NCBI GenBank assembly: GCA_018401705.1
Contig: JAGYKL010000001.1
Span: forward strand, 1-64,000
Reading direction: 5' to 3'
DNA length: 64,000 bases
Source of the DNA: Bacteroidia bacterium
GTDB lineage: Bacteria; Bacteroidota; Bacteroidia; M30B66
Shown: piece after piece, positions 63,994 to 64,000 of the stretch
How the letters are laid out: the number at the start of each line of letters is the position of its first letter
Position numbering within the stretch: the stretch's first letter is position 1
Made by a program: the position numbers and the translations under genes
Notes under the pieces: generated by a model
What the model was told of the DNA's origin: nothing
Database searches by the model: none
Seen by the model: only the letters and a program-made list of their open reading frames with translations

Positions 63994-64000
63994 AGATTTT

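Overview
This 64 kb window is AT-rich chromosomal DNA from a member of the Bacteroidota, most likely Flavobacteriales. The evidence is: secreted proteins with type IX secretion (T9SS) C-terminal sorting domains; a PglZ-domain response regulator (PorX); an lpxC/fabZ fusion gene; two TonB-dependent receptors with carboxypeptidase-regulatory-like N-termini; DUF3467 after rpoC; and promoters of the Bacteroidota type (TTG or TTTG, about 19 nt, then TAnnTTTG). I see no phage, insertion sequence, rRNA operon or CRISPR array.

Layout. 1-10 kb: an edge-truncated fusion of an RnfD/NqrB-like membrane domain with a DUF2330 domain (missing from the ORF track because it runs off the window), a TonB-dependent receptor, a fatty-acid-hydroxylase-like protein, a c-type cytochrome lipoprotein, two T9SS cargo proteins (one a Kelch propeller) and an MFS sugar-type transporter. 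10-13 kb: a type IIA topoisomerase A subunit interrupted by two in-frame stops. 13-25 kb: a surface-polysaccharide locus (GT-C-like membrane protein, two methyltransferases, SMR-type small membrane protein, WecE/RffA aminotransferase, acyltransferases, an alpha/beta hydrolase, a beta-propeller glycosidase-like protein, a lipid-carrier glycosyltransferase, a NeuD/PglD-type acetyltransferase, WbqC), followed by an HTTM-like/DCC fusion. 25-28.5 kb: a compact heavy-metal operon (two HMA proteins, a HYC_CC_PP protein and a TonB receptor), probably for copper. 28.5-32 kb: subtilase, small beta-barrel protein and a frame-broken glycosyltransferase. 32-38.6 kb: a fatty-acid beta-oxidation operon (marR, fadN-type, four-helix-bundle gene, fadA, fadE), with fadA and fadE broken by many small indels. 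38.7-53.8 kb: FGE-like secreted protein, then the core translation/transcription block hpf, four tRNAs, tuf, tRNA-Trp, secE, nusG, rplKAJL, rpoBC and DUF3467. 54-64 kb: Ldh-type dehydrogenase, metallophosphoesterase, ABC ATPase, lpxA, lpxC/fabZ, lpxD, HD hydrolase, porX, tsaE and alanine dehydrogenase.

How the parts connect. The lpx genes build lipid A and the 13-25 kb locus probably decorates LPS or another surface glycan. PorX regulates type IX secretion in studied relatives, and the two cargo proteins are plausible substrates of that system. The fad block matches the Bacillus fadNAE order, with a MarR regulator that has a perfect palindrome beside its own promoter.

Caution. Coding sequence between about 31.39 and 35.25 kb carries many frameshifts while remaining recognisable, and an essential topoisomerase is also interrupted. 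Local sequence or assembly error is at least as likely as real gene decay. All functional calls rest on reading motifs, lengths and context; no database search was run.
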